From Fidelibacterota bacterium (lineage in GTDB: Bacteria > Fidelibacterota > Marinisomatia > Marinisomatales > TCS55): a stretch of 64,000 nt of DNA. Positions 1 through 8,660 of this stretch are shown here, in pieces. Location: positions 148,148 through 212,147 of the forward strand of contig JAERSH010000044.1 of NCBI GenBank assembly GCA_016845785.1, read 5' to 3'. The translations under genes were made by a program, and so were the position numbers. Position 1 is the first letter of the stretch; every line of letters begins with the position of its first letter. Under the pieces are notes generated by a model. That model saw only the letters and a program-made list of their open reading frames with translations, was not told the DNA's origin and made no database searches.

Positions 1-1
1 G

Positions 2-529
2 CGAGATCGGTTTATGGCATCTGTAGACCCCATCTTCCCTGAATTCGGTTTTGCTAAACATAAAGGGTATGGAACGAAAGAACATATGGAAGCACTTCAA
101 ATGCACAGAGCCACACCCATCCATCGTAAATCTTTTGAACCGGTGAAAGTAAACCTACCCAATATGGACTGGCTGAAATACAATAAAAAGGTGGGTCAAT
201 TGGGCGAGCAACTCATCGCCCTCCGATATTTAAATGAGGGCTACAATATTTTTGAAATGAACAAAACCTGCAGTCATTATGGTGAATTGGATATTATTGC
301 AGAAAAAGAAGGGGAGACTATATTTATTGAAGTCAAAACCGCTACACGAGATCAAATGGGCGGCCCTGTTTTAAAAGTGGATAGTGCCAAATTGCTGAAA
401 CTGGAATCTGCCATTCAATATTATTGTTCGGAACAGGAAGATGAATTGGATGTTAGACTGGATGTGGCAACTGTCATCTTAGATAAAACCCCAATCATTA
501 AAACATATAAAGGAGTCAGTCTAGATTAA
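2..529 (+). CDS. Ribonuclease HII (C-terminal end) fused to YraN-family nuclease-like domain, 5' partial
   Basis: The reading frame is open from the window edge, so the start is missing. The first ~50 residues (RDRF, then [16 protein letters not shown] and IHRKSFEPV) match the conserved C-terminal end of RNase HII, which cleaves RNA in RNA-DNA hybrids. Without a stop, the chain continues into a complete YraN/UPF0102 domain, with [21 protein letters not shown] and IFIEVKT; the E, D and EVK positions are the nuclease-like signature of that family. RNase HII and YraN genes are often neighbours, so a fusion is reasonable. A lost stop codon or a sequence error is the alternative. The next gene, signal peptidase I, starts 50 bases downstream. 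Confidence 0.85.
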   Translation, partial: RDRFMASVDPIFPEFGFAKHKGYGTKEHMEALQMHRATPIHRKSFEPVKVNLPNMDWLKYNKKVGQLGEQLIALRYLNEGYNIFEMNKTCSHYGELDIIAEKEGETIFIEVKTATRDQMGGPVLKVDSAKLLKLESAIQYYCSEQEDELDVRLDVATVILDKTPIIKTYKGVSLD

Positions 530-578
530 TAGAATAATCGCTTCGGACTGAAAAGGATGATTCCTAACTTCGCCGCCT

Positions 579-1541
579 ATGAATTCAAAAATATCAAGCA
601 TAATAAACGAAATTCGATCCCTGTTTATTTTGGTCGTTATCGTCCTCACATTAAAAGTAACGATTTTCGAATTATATATAGTTCCCACCGGCAGTATGGA
701 GAATACCATCATGACCGGTGATTTTCTTGCGGGCAACCGATTTGTTTATGGGATGCGAACACCGGAGTGGATTGGTATCCCTTATACAGATATCGGATTT
801 GATGTGCCCTCGATAAAATTCCCTTCTTTTAAAGAACCCAAAAAAGGGGATGTGATCATTTTTAAATTTCCCAGGGATGTGAAACAAAAGTATGTGAAAC
901 GGGCTGTCGCCGGTCCGGGAGATCTATTAGAAGTGAAGGATAAAGTGATTCATTTAAATGGAATTCCTTCACCATTGCCTCCCAATGGTAAATTTGTTAT
1001 GGCCCCATTATCAGATGGTTTCACCCAGCAAGATATTTTTTTGGGAGACCGTGGAAATAAGGACCATTTTAAAGCATTAAAAATGCCAAAAAAAGGGGAT
1101 CAGATTGCAATATCCCCTGAGAATGCAAAACTATTACTCCATCTGATGTTATTGGATGGGCATGAACTGACACTCAAAAGTGGAAACAAAACTTACCAGT
1201 TTACCATGACCAGTCCCGATGAGTTATATCGGCGCAAGGGAGAAATGAGCGTATATCGGCCCTATTATCCCGAAGGGAATTTATTGGTACCATGGTCTGA
1301 TAACATCCCTAAAGGGACCTTATTGATGGATGGCAAACCTTTGGGCGACATGACCCATTATACGGTAGAGGATGATTATTTTTGGGCCATGGGAGATAAT
1401 CGAGACGACAGTTTGGATTCCCGATATTGGGGTTTTGTGCCACGATCACATATTTTAGGTGAAGCACTGTTTGCCTACTTTTCGTTGAACTTGGATACGT
1501 GGATGCCGCGATTCGATCGAATCGGTACCGTGATTCGATAG
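579..1541 (+). CDS. lepB: Signal peptidase I
   Basis: This membrane peptidase (family S26) removes signal peptides from exported proteins. One N-terminal membrane segment (about residues 15-35) leads straight into the serine box VPTGSMENTI, with Ser39 as the expected nucleophile. The general base is Lys107 in YVKRAVAGPGD. The C-terminal box GDNRDDSLDSRYWGFVP is intact. At 320 residues it is longer than the minimal enzyme; the extra length lies between the lysine box and the last box. It fits the many exported proteins and lipoproteins in this window. The ATG at 579 is chosen because the membrane segment follows directly. Confidence 0.95.
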   Translation: MNSKISSIINEIRSLFILVVIVLTLKVTIFELYIVPTGSMENTIMTGDFLAGNRFVYGMRTPEWIGIPYTDIGFDVPSIKFPSFKEPKKGDVIIFKFPRDVKQKYVKRAVAGPGDLLEVKDKVIHLNGIPSPLPPNGKFVMAPLSDGFTQQDIFLGDRGNKDHFKALKMPKKGDQIAISPENAKLLLHLMLLDGHELTLKSGNKTYQFTMTSPDELYRRKGEMSVYRPYYPEGNLLVPWSDNIPKGTLLMDGKPLGDMTHYTVEDDYFWAMGDNRDDSLDSRYWGFVPRSHILGEALFAYFSLNLDTWMPRFDRIGTVIR

Positions 1542-1603
1542 GGCTTGACTGAGAGAAATCTGACTGTGTATTTTGATAGTGTAAAAGGAGCAAGGTAATT
1601 CAG

Positions 1604-2311
1604 ATGAAAACTATTTTTTCCACCATTATTCTTTCAACATTCATTTTCGCACAGGATGCTGAGTCAAGCGAAATACAGGCTCAGGCTGAGTCAACTGATA
1701 TGCCCACCCAAACTGACGCAGCATCTGATACGACAGTTCAATCCGTACCCTCCAGTTTAGAATCAGGATATAAAGGACTGCCTTGGGGAAGTGTTAAAGG
1801 TGATACAATTACCACAGCATTCACCCCTGTTGCCAACAATGATACTCTTTCATTAAATCAATCATTTGTGGGCTCATTAGGACCCGATTCAGTATTGGTT
1901 ACCTATTTCTTTGCCGATAGTGGATTTTGGAAAGTTGAAATCGATTTTGTCATGGCGGGTGGTTCATTAGAAAAACAAATTTCTGATTTTAGACGATTAG
2001 AGAAAAATATCTCTGCGGTTTACGGTCCACCTCAAAAACTAAATCATAAAGAATCGGGCGCATCCGGTGCCTATGGGAATTTATTGGACCAAAAATTTGC
2101 CACAGCTTTTTATCGTTCTACGTGGAGCGTAACTCCGGCTATGATTGAATTGCTTCTAAATTCAGCTGTATTGCTGCCTCAATCTGACCTGCCTATCTTT
2201 TCAGGAAATTTTAGCGTGATGAAGCTGGTGTATTACAATCCTGATTTTATGCATTCATCTCAACCGATGCCCGAACCGGAGGAGATACCATCCATTTTTG
2301 ATATCTATTGA
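1604..2311 (+). CDS. Putative exported protein of unknown function
   Basis: I do not recognise this 235-residue protein. It begins with a short signal-peptide-like stretch (MKTIFSTIILSTFIFA), followed by a Gln/Ser/Thr/Glu-rich linker to about residue 55 and then a globular part of mixed hydrophobic and polar residues. AAAGGAG lies about 10 bases before the ATG. The stop overlaps the TTG start of the next gene by four bases, so the two are probably co-translated. A periplasmic or envelope-associated role is inferred from the signal peptide only. Confidence 0.6.
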   Translation: MKTIFSTIILSTFIFAQDAESSEIQAQAESTDMPTQTDAASDTTVQSVPSSLESGYKGLPWGSVKGDTITTAFTPVANNDTLSLNQSFVGSLGPDSVLVTYFFADSGFWKVEIDFVMAGGSLEKQISDFRRLEKNISAVYGPPQKLNHKESGASGAYGNLLDQKFATAFYRSTWSVTPAMIELLLNSAVLLPQSDLPIFSGNFSVMKLVYYNPDFMHSSQPMPEPEEIPSIFDIY

Positions 2312-2766
2312 TTCAACCTCGTAAAGCCGTACATACGGTTTGGCTTTCCCTTTTCTTTATAACCCAATGCACACAACCGCCAAGAATGGTGCGTCAATAT
2401 GAATATAATATGCCAAAAGATCAGGTATTGGCGGATTGTTTGTCTGTATTAGAATCCTTGGATTATGAAATCGACATCTACGCACCGGAAAGTGATGTGC
2501 TCACCACGAAGTCCATTCAATTTCGACGGATATTGAGACGGTACAATTATTTAATCTATATTCAAGTCAACGATAAGGTTGAAGTGTATATTGCGGCAGA
2601 GCGGAGTATCTTTAATCGGGGATCAGAATCTACCCTTGGTGGTTCAGATATTATTATACAACAACCGGAAAATGCACTACCCATAAATTTGCAAAACCGC
2701 ATTTTCTCGCCTATAGAAAAAGCATTAAAAAAGAAAAAAATTGCACGAATTCAATTGATGCAATAA
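2308..2766 (+). CDS. Putative lipoprotein or exported protein, unknown function
   Basis: This protein has 152 residues and starts at TTG, overlapping the previous stop (TTGA), which indicates translational coupling. The N-terminus has a hydrophobic run ending in FFITQC, followed by TQPP. That is compatible with a lipoprotein signal, although the lipobox is not ideal. The rest resembles a small alpha/beta domain that ends in a Lys-rich helix (KKKKIARIQL). No family was recognised. Confidence 0.5.
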   Translation: MIQPRKAVHTVWLSLFFITQCTQPPRMVRQYEYNMPKDQVLADCLSVLESLDYEIDIYAPESDVLTTKSIQFRRILRRYNYLIYIQVNDKVEVYIAAERSIFNRGSESTLGGSDIIIQQPENALPINLQNRIFSPIEKALKKKKIARIQLMQ

Positions 2767-2845
2767 AATCTCATTTTATTAGAATAAAACTGTATTAACT
2801 TCGCGTTCGTATTTTTAATTTTTGTCATTAATTTGAATTCACTTC

Positions 2846-3181
2846 ATGGGTATTGATTTCGGTAAAAAAGAAGATCGGGAAGGGTATCTCCAATCAAAAT
2901 TGGATGATCTGCTGGATGGTATAAATGCATCCTATGGTCAGGCGCTTCTGGATGAATTGATGCTTCGGCTCGAAGCAACAGTTGATGATTTCAATAAAGA
3001 GGTGGATGAATTAATGGGATCTCTGAAAAAGAGTTCTGCTGAAAAAGAAAAATTAATCCAGCAAATTAAAGCCGGAGAGAGCCCAAAAGTTGAAACAGGA
3101 GAATCGGATACTGAGGAACCAACTTCAGAAGAATCTCGAGAATTAAGCGAATGGGAAAAAAGATTAGAAGGTATTAGTTAA
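2846..3181 (+). CDS. Small acidic coiled-coil protein, unknown function
   Basis: This 111-residue protein has no signal peptide. Residues ~15-75 form a predicted helical, coiled-coil-like region (heptad-type Leu/Ile spacing in LDDLLDGINASYGQALLDEL and onward to EKEKLIQQI). An acidic Glu/Ser/Thr-rich linker and a final helix (SEWEKRLEGI) follow. It lies 18 bases before another coiled-coil gene that carries a membrane anchor, so the two products may form a pair. That pairing is inferred from position and composition only. Confidence 0.5.
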   Translation: MGIDFGKKEDREGYLQSKLDDLLDGINASYGQALLDELMLRLEATVDDFNKEVDELMGSLKKSSAEKEKLIQQIKAGESPKVETGESDTEEPTSEESRELSEWEKRLEGIS

Positions 3182-3199
3182 CGACTAAATGAGGACAAA

Positions 3200-3700
3200 A
3201 TGAACGTTAAGGATAAAATTATATTTGGGTTATTGATCGTATTGATCGCTGCAGGCGGCTACTTTCAATGGATGGCAGATGATATGAAAGCCCGGATGGA
3301 TGAACTGAATCAAAACGACCAAGAACATTTGGACGTTATCGATAAAGAATTTCGGGAAGACCTCCGGAAGTTTAACATTCGCTTTGAAGGACGTGGTAAG
3401 CATATCCGGAAAGCACAGGAGGATATTATTGCCAACACCAATTTGATTAATCAAAAAGCAGCTGAATTGAGCGATATGATTGAAGAAGTGCAATACAATT
3501 TGGATGAATACAGTCGTATTACCGATAAGAAAATTGAACGGACCAATAATGATGTGGCTGATCTTCAAGATTCATTCAATAGCCAAAACCGTCAAAACCG
3601 TCGGAAGTTCTCTGATCTGGAACAGTCTTTAACACAGTTGCAAAACAACGTGAAAGAACTTCACGAACCTAAAGAAGACGAAAAAGGCAAAAAGAAGTAA
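3200..3700 (+). CDS. Membrane-anchored coiled-coil protein, unknown function
   Basis: This protein has 166 residues. One N-terminal membrane segment (about residues 7-25, IIFGLLIVLIAAGGYF) is followed by an almost entirely helical, highly charged coiled coil with repeated Asn and Gln positions, ending in a Lys-rich tail. GAGGAC precedes the ATG. It is the last gene of the cluster that begins at 1604 and is followed at once by a strong terminator. No enzymatic motif is visible; a structural or envelope-spanning role is a guess. Confidence 0.55.
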   Translation: MNVKDKIIFGLLIVLIAAGGYFQWMADDMKARMDELNQNDQEHLDVIDKEFREDLRKFNIRFEGRGKHIRKAQEDIIANTNLINQKAAELSDMIEEVQYNLDEYSRITDKKIERTNNDVADLQDSFNSQNRQNRRKFSDLEQSLTQLQNNVKELHEPKEDEKGKKK

Positions 3701-3724
3701 ATTCAATAACATTTATTCGTTTGG

Positions 3725-3763
3725 AAAAAGGGTCATCTCACAATATTGAGGTGACCCTTTTTT
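3725..3763 (+). terminator. Rho-independent terminator
   Basis: A 16-bp stem (arms 3725-3740 and 3747-3762, one G-T wobble, 6-base loop CAATAT) is followed directly by T residues. It closes the 1604-3700 gene cluster. The next gene begins only five bases past the T-run. Confidence 0.85.
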
Positions 3764-3767
3764 ATTA

Positions 3768-4160
3768 ATGTTAAGTGGTAAAAAAGAATTCGAATTATTT
3801 GATAAGGGTGTCGAAGCCTTCAATCAAAATGCATATGTGGATGCCCATCATGCATGGGAAGCACTATGGAAATTAATTGGCCATCAGCCTAGAAGATCAG
3901 GGTTGAAAGTGTTTCTTCAGCTTACAGGCATCTACCAAAATATTGAATTGGAAAAATGGGATGCGGTGCGCTATGGAATCCGGATAGTAAACCAACGATT
4001 GCTCGAAAATAAGGCATCCATTGAACAGGTAGTTGAAGTGAGTTCTATTGAGTGTTTTCTTAAATTATATGAAGATAAAACAATATCACTTAAAGTATTT
4101 GATGAGCTTAAAATAGAAAGAAAATGGGGTAGAGTTCACAAAGACCTCGGAACTAAGTGA
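3768..4160 (+). CDS. DUF309 family protein
   Basis: The N-terminal half carries the DUF309 signature: FDKGVEAFNQNAYVDAHHAWE, then LW and RSGLKVFLQL. This small helical domain is widespread and biochemically uncharacterised. Length (130 residues) is normal. The ATG lies almost on top of the terminator T-run of the preceding cluster, and the nearest purine-rich stretch lies in that hairpin's 3' arm. Its message must therefore start inside the hairpin or come from read-through. No good free ribosome binding site is visible. Confidence 0.7.
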   Translation: MLSGKKEFELFDKGVEAFNQNAYVDAHHAWEALWKLIGHQPRRSGLKVFLQLTGIYQNIELEKWDAVRYGIRIVNQRLLENKASIEQVVEVSSIECFLKLYEDKTISLKVFDELKIERKWGRVHKDLGTK

Positions 4161-4503
4161 ACGTCTACCCCTTCCACATACCAAAGGTACCAAGCCAGCA
4201 CCTTGATAGGTTAAAGTAAAAGTTTAATCATAGTTATGCAAGCTATTTTTTATGGGAGTTAAAACAAGAAAAAATGTGCCGGAGGGGGGACTCGAACCCC
4301 CACACCTTTCGATACGCGAGTTTGAGTCGCGCGCGTCTACCAATTCCGCCACCCCGGCATGTTTATAATAAAATTGGGATAGAAAATTATTAATAAGATG
4401 ATCTGGTATCCAAATTGTTAAATGGAAGATTTTGTACTAATTTATTACGGTCATATTCAAGATGAATTTTCGTTTCATCCAACCACTCATTTAAGGAGTC
4501 ATT
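4161..4503. other. Intergenic region with only a tRNA gene
   Basis: This 343-base gap holds tRNA-Leu on the minus strand (4277-4358). The rest is AT-rich with no convincing open frame. AAGGAG just before 4504 is the ribosome binding site of the acyl-CoA synthetase gene. Confidence 0.7.
4277..4358 (-). tRNA. tRNA-Leu (anticodon CAA)
   Basis: On the minus strand a GCCGGGG acceptor pairs with CTCCGGC. The anticodon stem is CGCGA/TCGCG around loop CTCAAAC, giving CAA. There is a long variable region typical of leucine tRNA and a T-arm GGGGG-TTCGAGT-CCCCC. The discriminator is A and CCA is not encoded. Confidence 0.95.
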
Positions 4504-6282
4504 ATGTCTTTAATGCCGCAATTATTGTTTGAAAACATGAAAAATATGGCAGATGAACCTGCGATTTCTACTCGCAATTCGTCTGGTGAATGGACATCCA
4601 ACACTTGGTCTGAATTTGGCAATGATGTCAATGCAGTATCAAAATCCCTTTTGGCATTAGGAATGGCACCTGATGATAAGATCAGTATTTATGGATTTAA
4701 TGCTAAAGAATGGTATGCGGCATATTTTGGTATGCAAACCATTGGCGGTGCTGCTGTCGGCGTGTACCATACATGTTCATCGCGAGAAGTTGAATGGATT
4801 GTAGGCAATTCTGATTCTAAAGTGGTCTTTGTGGGCCAAAACCCCATGGATAATGGTGAAAATAATAAAATGCCGAATCATAGACTTTTGGCATCCTTGG
4901 ACAAGTTACCGCAGGTTGAAGCAGTGGTCATGATGCCAGGGGTAGACGTATTGAATCATCCAAAAATGATGACATGGGAAGATTTTATTGCAAAAGGTGC
5001 GACTATTGGTGATACTATAGTTCAATCAAGGCTGAACGGACTGACGGAAGATGGCACAGCATGTTTAATTTATACATCCGGGACGACAGGCAATCCTAAA
5101 GGTGTGGAATTAACTCATGGTAATTGGGCATTTGAATTGGATTGTGGACAGGATATTTTTACGTTTCATCGGGGAGAACGATATATTTCATGGCTACCCT
5201 TAGCCCATGTATTCGGCCAAATGGTTGATTTGAATTATTGGATATATAGAGGGATGCATCTCTATGTGTGTGATAATCCATTATTGGTGGTGGATTATGC
5301 CAAAGAAGTAAAGCCTCATTTATTTATCGGCGTACCTCGGATTTATGAAAAAATATATTCGAATTTACATGCAGCTATTTCGGGTAAAGCCATTCTAAAG
5401 CATGGACTAAAATTGCCAGTGTTGGGAGGGTTATTGCGGAAGAAATTAAAAGAAGCGGTTGGTTTTTCAGATGCACGGTTAATGCTCTCGGGAGCCGCCC
5501 CGATTAATACAGATATTTTAGAGCTGTTTCAATTTTTGGATATCCCTTTATATGAAGGATATGGCATGACAGAAAACGCAGCCGGCGCCACAAGTAATTA
5601 TCCAGGTCATAATAAAATTGGAACCGTTGGTAAACCCATTCCCAATACAGAAATAAAGATTGCCGAAGATGGTGAAATCTTGATAAAAGGCGGCCACGTG
5701 ATGAAAGGGTATTACAAAAATCAGGAAGCAACCGATGAAACCATTATAGACGGCTGGCTCCATACAGGAGATGTAGGTGAAATGGATGGGGAAGGCTATG
5801 TGAAAATCACAGGGCGGAAAAAGGAAATTTATGTGAGTTCGGGCGGTAAAAATATTGCACCGCTCATTGTTGAAGAAACAATGAAATCCATCCCCATTGT
5901 ATCTCAATGTTTCTTGGTGGGTGATGGTCGCAAATTTTGTTCTGCATTGTTTACCTTGGATGTGGGTGCCATCTTGCGCGATAAGATAAATGTGGATCCG
6001 CAAGAAATTCCCAAAGATCCGGTGGAGCAACTGACCATGCTCGAAGAAAAAGGCCATACGATAGCGGACTTTACTGAGAGCGCAGAAGTAGAAGCTGAAA
6101 TTCAATCCCAAGTGGATGAATTGAATGGGCAATTTTCAAATCCTGAACAATTGAAAAAATTTGCAATTCTGCCGAGAGATTTCACTATTGATGATGGTGA
6201 ACTGACGCCTACATTAAAAATTCGACGAATTCAAATTCGTGAAAATTGGGCTCATGTCATTAACGCAATGTATACGGACTAA
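4504..6282 (+). CDS. AMP-binding long-chain acyl-CoA synthetase
   Basis: This 592-residue enzyme activates fatty acids as acyl-adenylates and transfers them to CoA. The P-loop-like motif YTSGTTGNPKGVELTHGN is near residue 190 and GYGMTENAAG near 355. WLHTGDVGEMDGEGYV and the ITGRKKE hinge follow. Full length, with an AAGGAG ribosome site five bases before the ATG. gpsA follows three bases after the stop, so fatty-acid activation and glycerol-3-phosphate supply for phospholipid synthesis may be co-expressed. The domain order fits the FACL (FadD15/Faa-like) branch; the acyl chain length cannot be read from sequence. Confidence 0.9.
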   Translation: MSLMPQLLFENMKNMADEPAISTRNSSGEWTSNTWSEFGNDVNAVSKSLLALGMAPDDKISIYGFNAKEWYAAYFGMQTIGGAAVGVYHTCSSREVEWIVGNSDSKVVFVGQNPMDNGENNKMPNHRLLASLDKLPQVEAVVMMPGVDVLNHPKMMTWEDFIAKGATIGDTIVQSRLNGLTEDGTACLIYTSGTTGNPKGVELTHGNWAFELDCGQDIFTFHRGERYISWLPLAHVFGQMVDLNYWIYRGMHLYVCDNPLLVVDYAKEVKPHLFIGVPRIYEKIYSNLHAAISGKAILKHGLKLPVLGGLLRKKLKEAVGFSDARLMLSGAAPINTDILELFQFLDIPLYEGYGMTENAAGATSNYPGHNKIGTVGKPIPNTEIKIAEDGEILIKGGHVMKGYYKNQEATDETIIDGWLHTGDVGEMDGEGYVKITGRKKEIYVSSGGKNIAPLIVEETMKSIPIVSQCFLVGDGRKFCSALFTLDVGAILRDKINVDPQEIPKDPVEQLTMLEEKGHTIADFTESAEVEAEIQSQVDELNGQFSNPEQLKKFAILPRDFTIDDGELTPTLKIRRIQIRENWAHVINAMYTD

Positions 6283-6284
6283 TT

Positions 6285-7289
6285 TTGCCTAATATTGCAC
6301 TTTTAGGCTGTGGCACTTGGGGCAGTGCACTCGCCCAGGGATTGGCTGAGAATGGGTATCCGGTTCATGCGTGGCACCATAAAAGAGATGTGGTAGCTAA
6401 AATGAATGCTTCCAGAAAGCATCCTCGATTGGATACTTTCAGTTTTCATGATGATATCCATTTTGATCCGGATTTAAATCATATCGTAGATGATACTGAA
6501 TACATAATATGTGCAGTCCCATCCCATGCCGTCCGTGAAATCATGTCGGAATTAAAAGAGGATATTTCCGATAAAGCCATCGTTGTGAATGTGTCGAAAG
6601 GTGTAGAGAACGGCACATTGTACACCATGAGTGAAGTGATCGCTCAAGCTGCCAATCATGATCCGGAGTATATTGTATCCCTGTATGGTCCCAGTCACGC
6701 AGAAGAAGTGATAGGCGGCCAACCGACCACACTGGTTTCTGCTTCTGTCTCACATGCATCTGCCAAAAACGTTCAATCATTATTTTCTTCAGATATATTG
6801 CGCGTATATACCAATCATGATATTCGGGGTGTTGAGTTGGGCGGATCTTTGAAAAATGTCATCGCCATTGCCGCGGGAATTTGTGATGGGATCGGATTTG
6901 GAGATAATACAAAAGCTGCCCTAATGACGCGTGGATTGACAGAAATTACAAGATTGGGCGAAGCCATGGGCGCAGATAGCAGTACTTTTTTTGGTTTGAG
7001 CGGTATCGGCGATCTCATTGCCACTTGCCTTAGTCAACACAGTCGAAATCGCTTTGTAGGAGAAGAAATTGGCCGTGGTAAATCTTTGGAAAAAATTTTA
7101 GAAGAAATGGATATGGTAGCAGAGGGTGTGAAAACAACACAATCCGTCTATGATTTGGCCGAAAAATATCAGGTAGAAATGCCCATTTCTTCAGGTGTAT
7201 TTCAAGTCTTATTTAATGATAAAGATCCGAAAAAGGTAGTATCTGCGTTGATGACAAGAGATTTACGTCACGAACAGATTTCATCTTAG
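6285..7289 (+). CDS. gpsA: NAD(P)-dependent glycerol-3-phosphate dehydrogenase
   Basis: It reduces dihydroxyacetone phosphate to sn-glycerol-3-phosphate for phospholipid synthesis. The nucleotide-binding loop LLGCGTWGSALA is at the N-terminus, and VVNVSKGVENGT, SLYGPSHAEEV, LGGSLKNVIAIAAGI (catalytic Lys) and GDNTKAALMTRGL are all in family order. Length 334 is normal. The start is TTG, chosen because it places the Rossmann strand at residue 3. It lies two bases after the acyl-CoA synthetase stop. Confidence 0.96.
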   Translation: MPNIALLGCGTWGSALAQGLAENGYPVHAWHHKRDVVAKMNASRKHPRLDTFSFHDDIHFDPDLNHIVDDTEYIICAVPSHAVREIMSELKEDISDKAIVVNVSKGVENGTLYTMSEVIAQAANHDPEYIVSLYGPSHAEEVIGGQPTTLVSASVSHASAKNVQSLFSSDILRVYTNHDIRGVELGGSLKNVIAIAAGICDGIGFGDNTKAALMTRGLTEITRLGEAMGADSSTFFGLSGIGDLIATCLSQHSRNRFVGEEIGRGKSLEKILEEMDMVAEGVKTTQSVYDLAEKYQVEMPISSGVFQVLFNDKDPKKVVSALMTRDLRHEQISS

Positions 7290-7346
7290 AAATTCTGGTT
7301 TTCCTTCTTTTCACCCATTCATGAACATTCTTAATTTCATGGGCTT

Positions 7347-7418
7347 GCCCCTGTAGTTCAATGGATAGAATAGATCCCTCCTAAGGATTAGATACTGGTT
7401 CGACTCCAGTCGGGGGTA
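7347..7418 (+). tRNA. tRNA-Arg (anticodon CCT)
   Basis: The acceptor is GCCCCTG/CGGGGGT with a terminal G-T pair. The anticodon stem GATCC/GGATT encloses CTCCTAA, giving CCT. The T-arm is ACTGG-TTCGACT-CCAGT and the discriminator is A. CCA is not encoded. Confidence 0.95.
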
Positions 7419-7443
7419 CAAAAATATTGGAGATTCAAAAAAA

Positions 7444-8124
7444 ATGTTAAAACCTAAACGAAAAGATTTTAGAAAAGAGATTGAGCAAGATCCATTTCTT
7501 GAAAGTGTATTTTCATTCAAATCCCATCTAGAAAATAATAAACAAAAATATTTTAAAATCGTTGGCGGTATTTTTGCCGTCGTTTTGATTGTGGTATTGT
7601 TTACCCGTTCCCAAGCATCAAACAGAGATGCGGCCGAAGCCATATTGAGTAAGGGCATGATTTATGTAGAACTGGGGGATGATCAAAATGCCATGATACA
7701 TTTACAAGAGGTGGTGGATGAATATAGTAGTACCAGCGCTGGTAAGACGGCAGGGTATTATATCGGACGTATTCACTATGATCGAGAAGATTACAATCTA
7801 GCCCAACCCTATTTTGAAAATTATGTCTCTAGTGGAGACAATATCCTTCTGATCGGGGCCGCTAGTCAGGCACTGGTTGATATATTTTTGAATAGTGGGA
7901 ATGTGGAGGAAGCGATACGTTATCAAAAACGCGCCATCGAGGAAGCCAATTCAAAGGTGGCCAGTGCTTTTGCTTCAGTACGATTGGCAGAAATATATGC
8001 GAATGATGGAAATCATTCTAAAGCTGAATCTATTTTAAATAATCTATTAAAGGACTACGAAGATCATTTTGAAGTCCGACAAAAAATCGATCAAGTATTT
8101 GGCCTAATTCAAGCAGGGAAGTAG
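7444..8124 (+). CDS. Membrane-anchored TPR protein
   Basis: This protein has 226 residues. A charged cytoplasmic N-terminus (about residues 1-38) is followed by one membrane segment (VGGIFAVVLIVVLFT, about 40-56) and an extra-cytoplasmic part of tandem tetratricopeptide-type repeats. The repeats resemble those of YfgM and other outer-membrane-assembly TPR proteins (for example AEAILSKGMIYVELGD and AGYYIGRIHYDREDYNLAQPYF). TPR domains mediate protein-protein contacts; the partner is unknown. It lies between tRNA-Arg and a terminator, so it may be transcribed with the tRNA. Confidence 0.75.
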   Translation: MLKPKRKDFRKEIEQDPFLESVFSFKSHLENNKQKYFKIVGGIFAVVLIVVLFTRSQASNRDAAEAILSKGMIYVELGDDQNAMIHLQEVVDEYSSTSAGKTAGYYIGRIHYDREDYNLAQPYFENYVSSGDNILLIGAASQALVDIFLNSGNVEEAIRYQKRAIEEANSKVASAFASVRLAEIYANDGNHSKAESILNNLLKDYEDHFEVRQKIDQVFGLIQAGK

Positions 8125-8174
8125 ATCCCTTTAGCCCTTTGATTGGGCTTAAATAACTTGTAAATTCTGTGCTG

Positions 8175-8204
8175 AAAAGTGGGTTGCCCGACCCACTTTT
8201 CTGT
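8175..8204 (+). terminator. Rho-independent terminator upstream of rimP
   Basis: A perfect 10-bp stem AAAAGTGGGT/ACCCACTTTT surrounds the 6-base loop TGCCCG (arms 8175-8184 and 8191-8200). The arm ends in four T residues, followed by a C and more Ts. It separates the TPR gene from the rimP operon. Confidence 0.75.
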
Positions 8205-8213
8205 TAATTAGAC

Positions 8214-8642
8214 ATGGATACGTTAAAACAGAAAATTGCTACGGCCATACCAGATCATTTGGTTTTTCTTGATTTGGTGGCTGACAAACACAATTCACGT
8301 GTTAAAATTGTTGTGGATGGCGCTCATCCTGTGGATTTGCAGACCACCACCGCTATTGCTCGTGAAGTCCGCAATTCAGAAATGTTAATTGAAGATTTCC
8401 CCGACGGTGTTCAACTCGAAGTGACATCTCCGGGTATTGATGCGCCTTTGGTTCACCCAGTCCAGTTTCAGAAAAATATTGGCAGAAACCTAAAAATTAT
8501 ATCCTTAGGTGAATCTGAAGCGGTCGTGATTGAACTCATCCATGTAAATGAATCTGGTATTGAGGGTAAAGCAACAACGGGCGATCAAGTTGCGTTTCAA
8601 TATGACCAGATTGAATCAGCGAAAGTTGAAATAAAATTCTAA
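8214..8642 (+). CDS. rimP: Ribosome maturation factor RimP
   Basis: A small cytoplasmic factor for 30S subunit assembly. The N-terminal alpha/beta domain carries LEVTSPGIDAPLVHPVQFQ, the family signature for (E)VSSPG-D-PL. The C-terminal SH3-like barrel follows. Length 142 is typical. It opens the canonical rimP-nusA-infB-rbfA-truB-ribF-rpsO-pnp operon, 18 bases before nusA. Confidence 0.95.
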   Translation: MDTLKQKIATAIPDHLVFLDLVADKHNSRVKIVVDGAHPVDLQTTTAIAREVRNSEMLIEDFPDGVQLEVTSPGIDAPLVHPVQFQKNIGRNLKIISLGESEAVVIELIHVNESGIEGKATTGDQVAFQYDQIESAKVEIKF

Positions 8643-8660
8643 TCCATTTTTGGAGGTATT

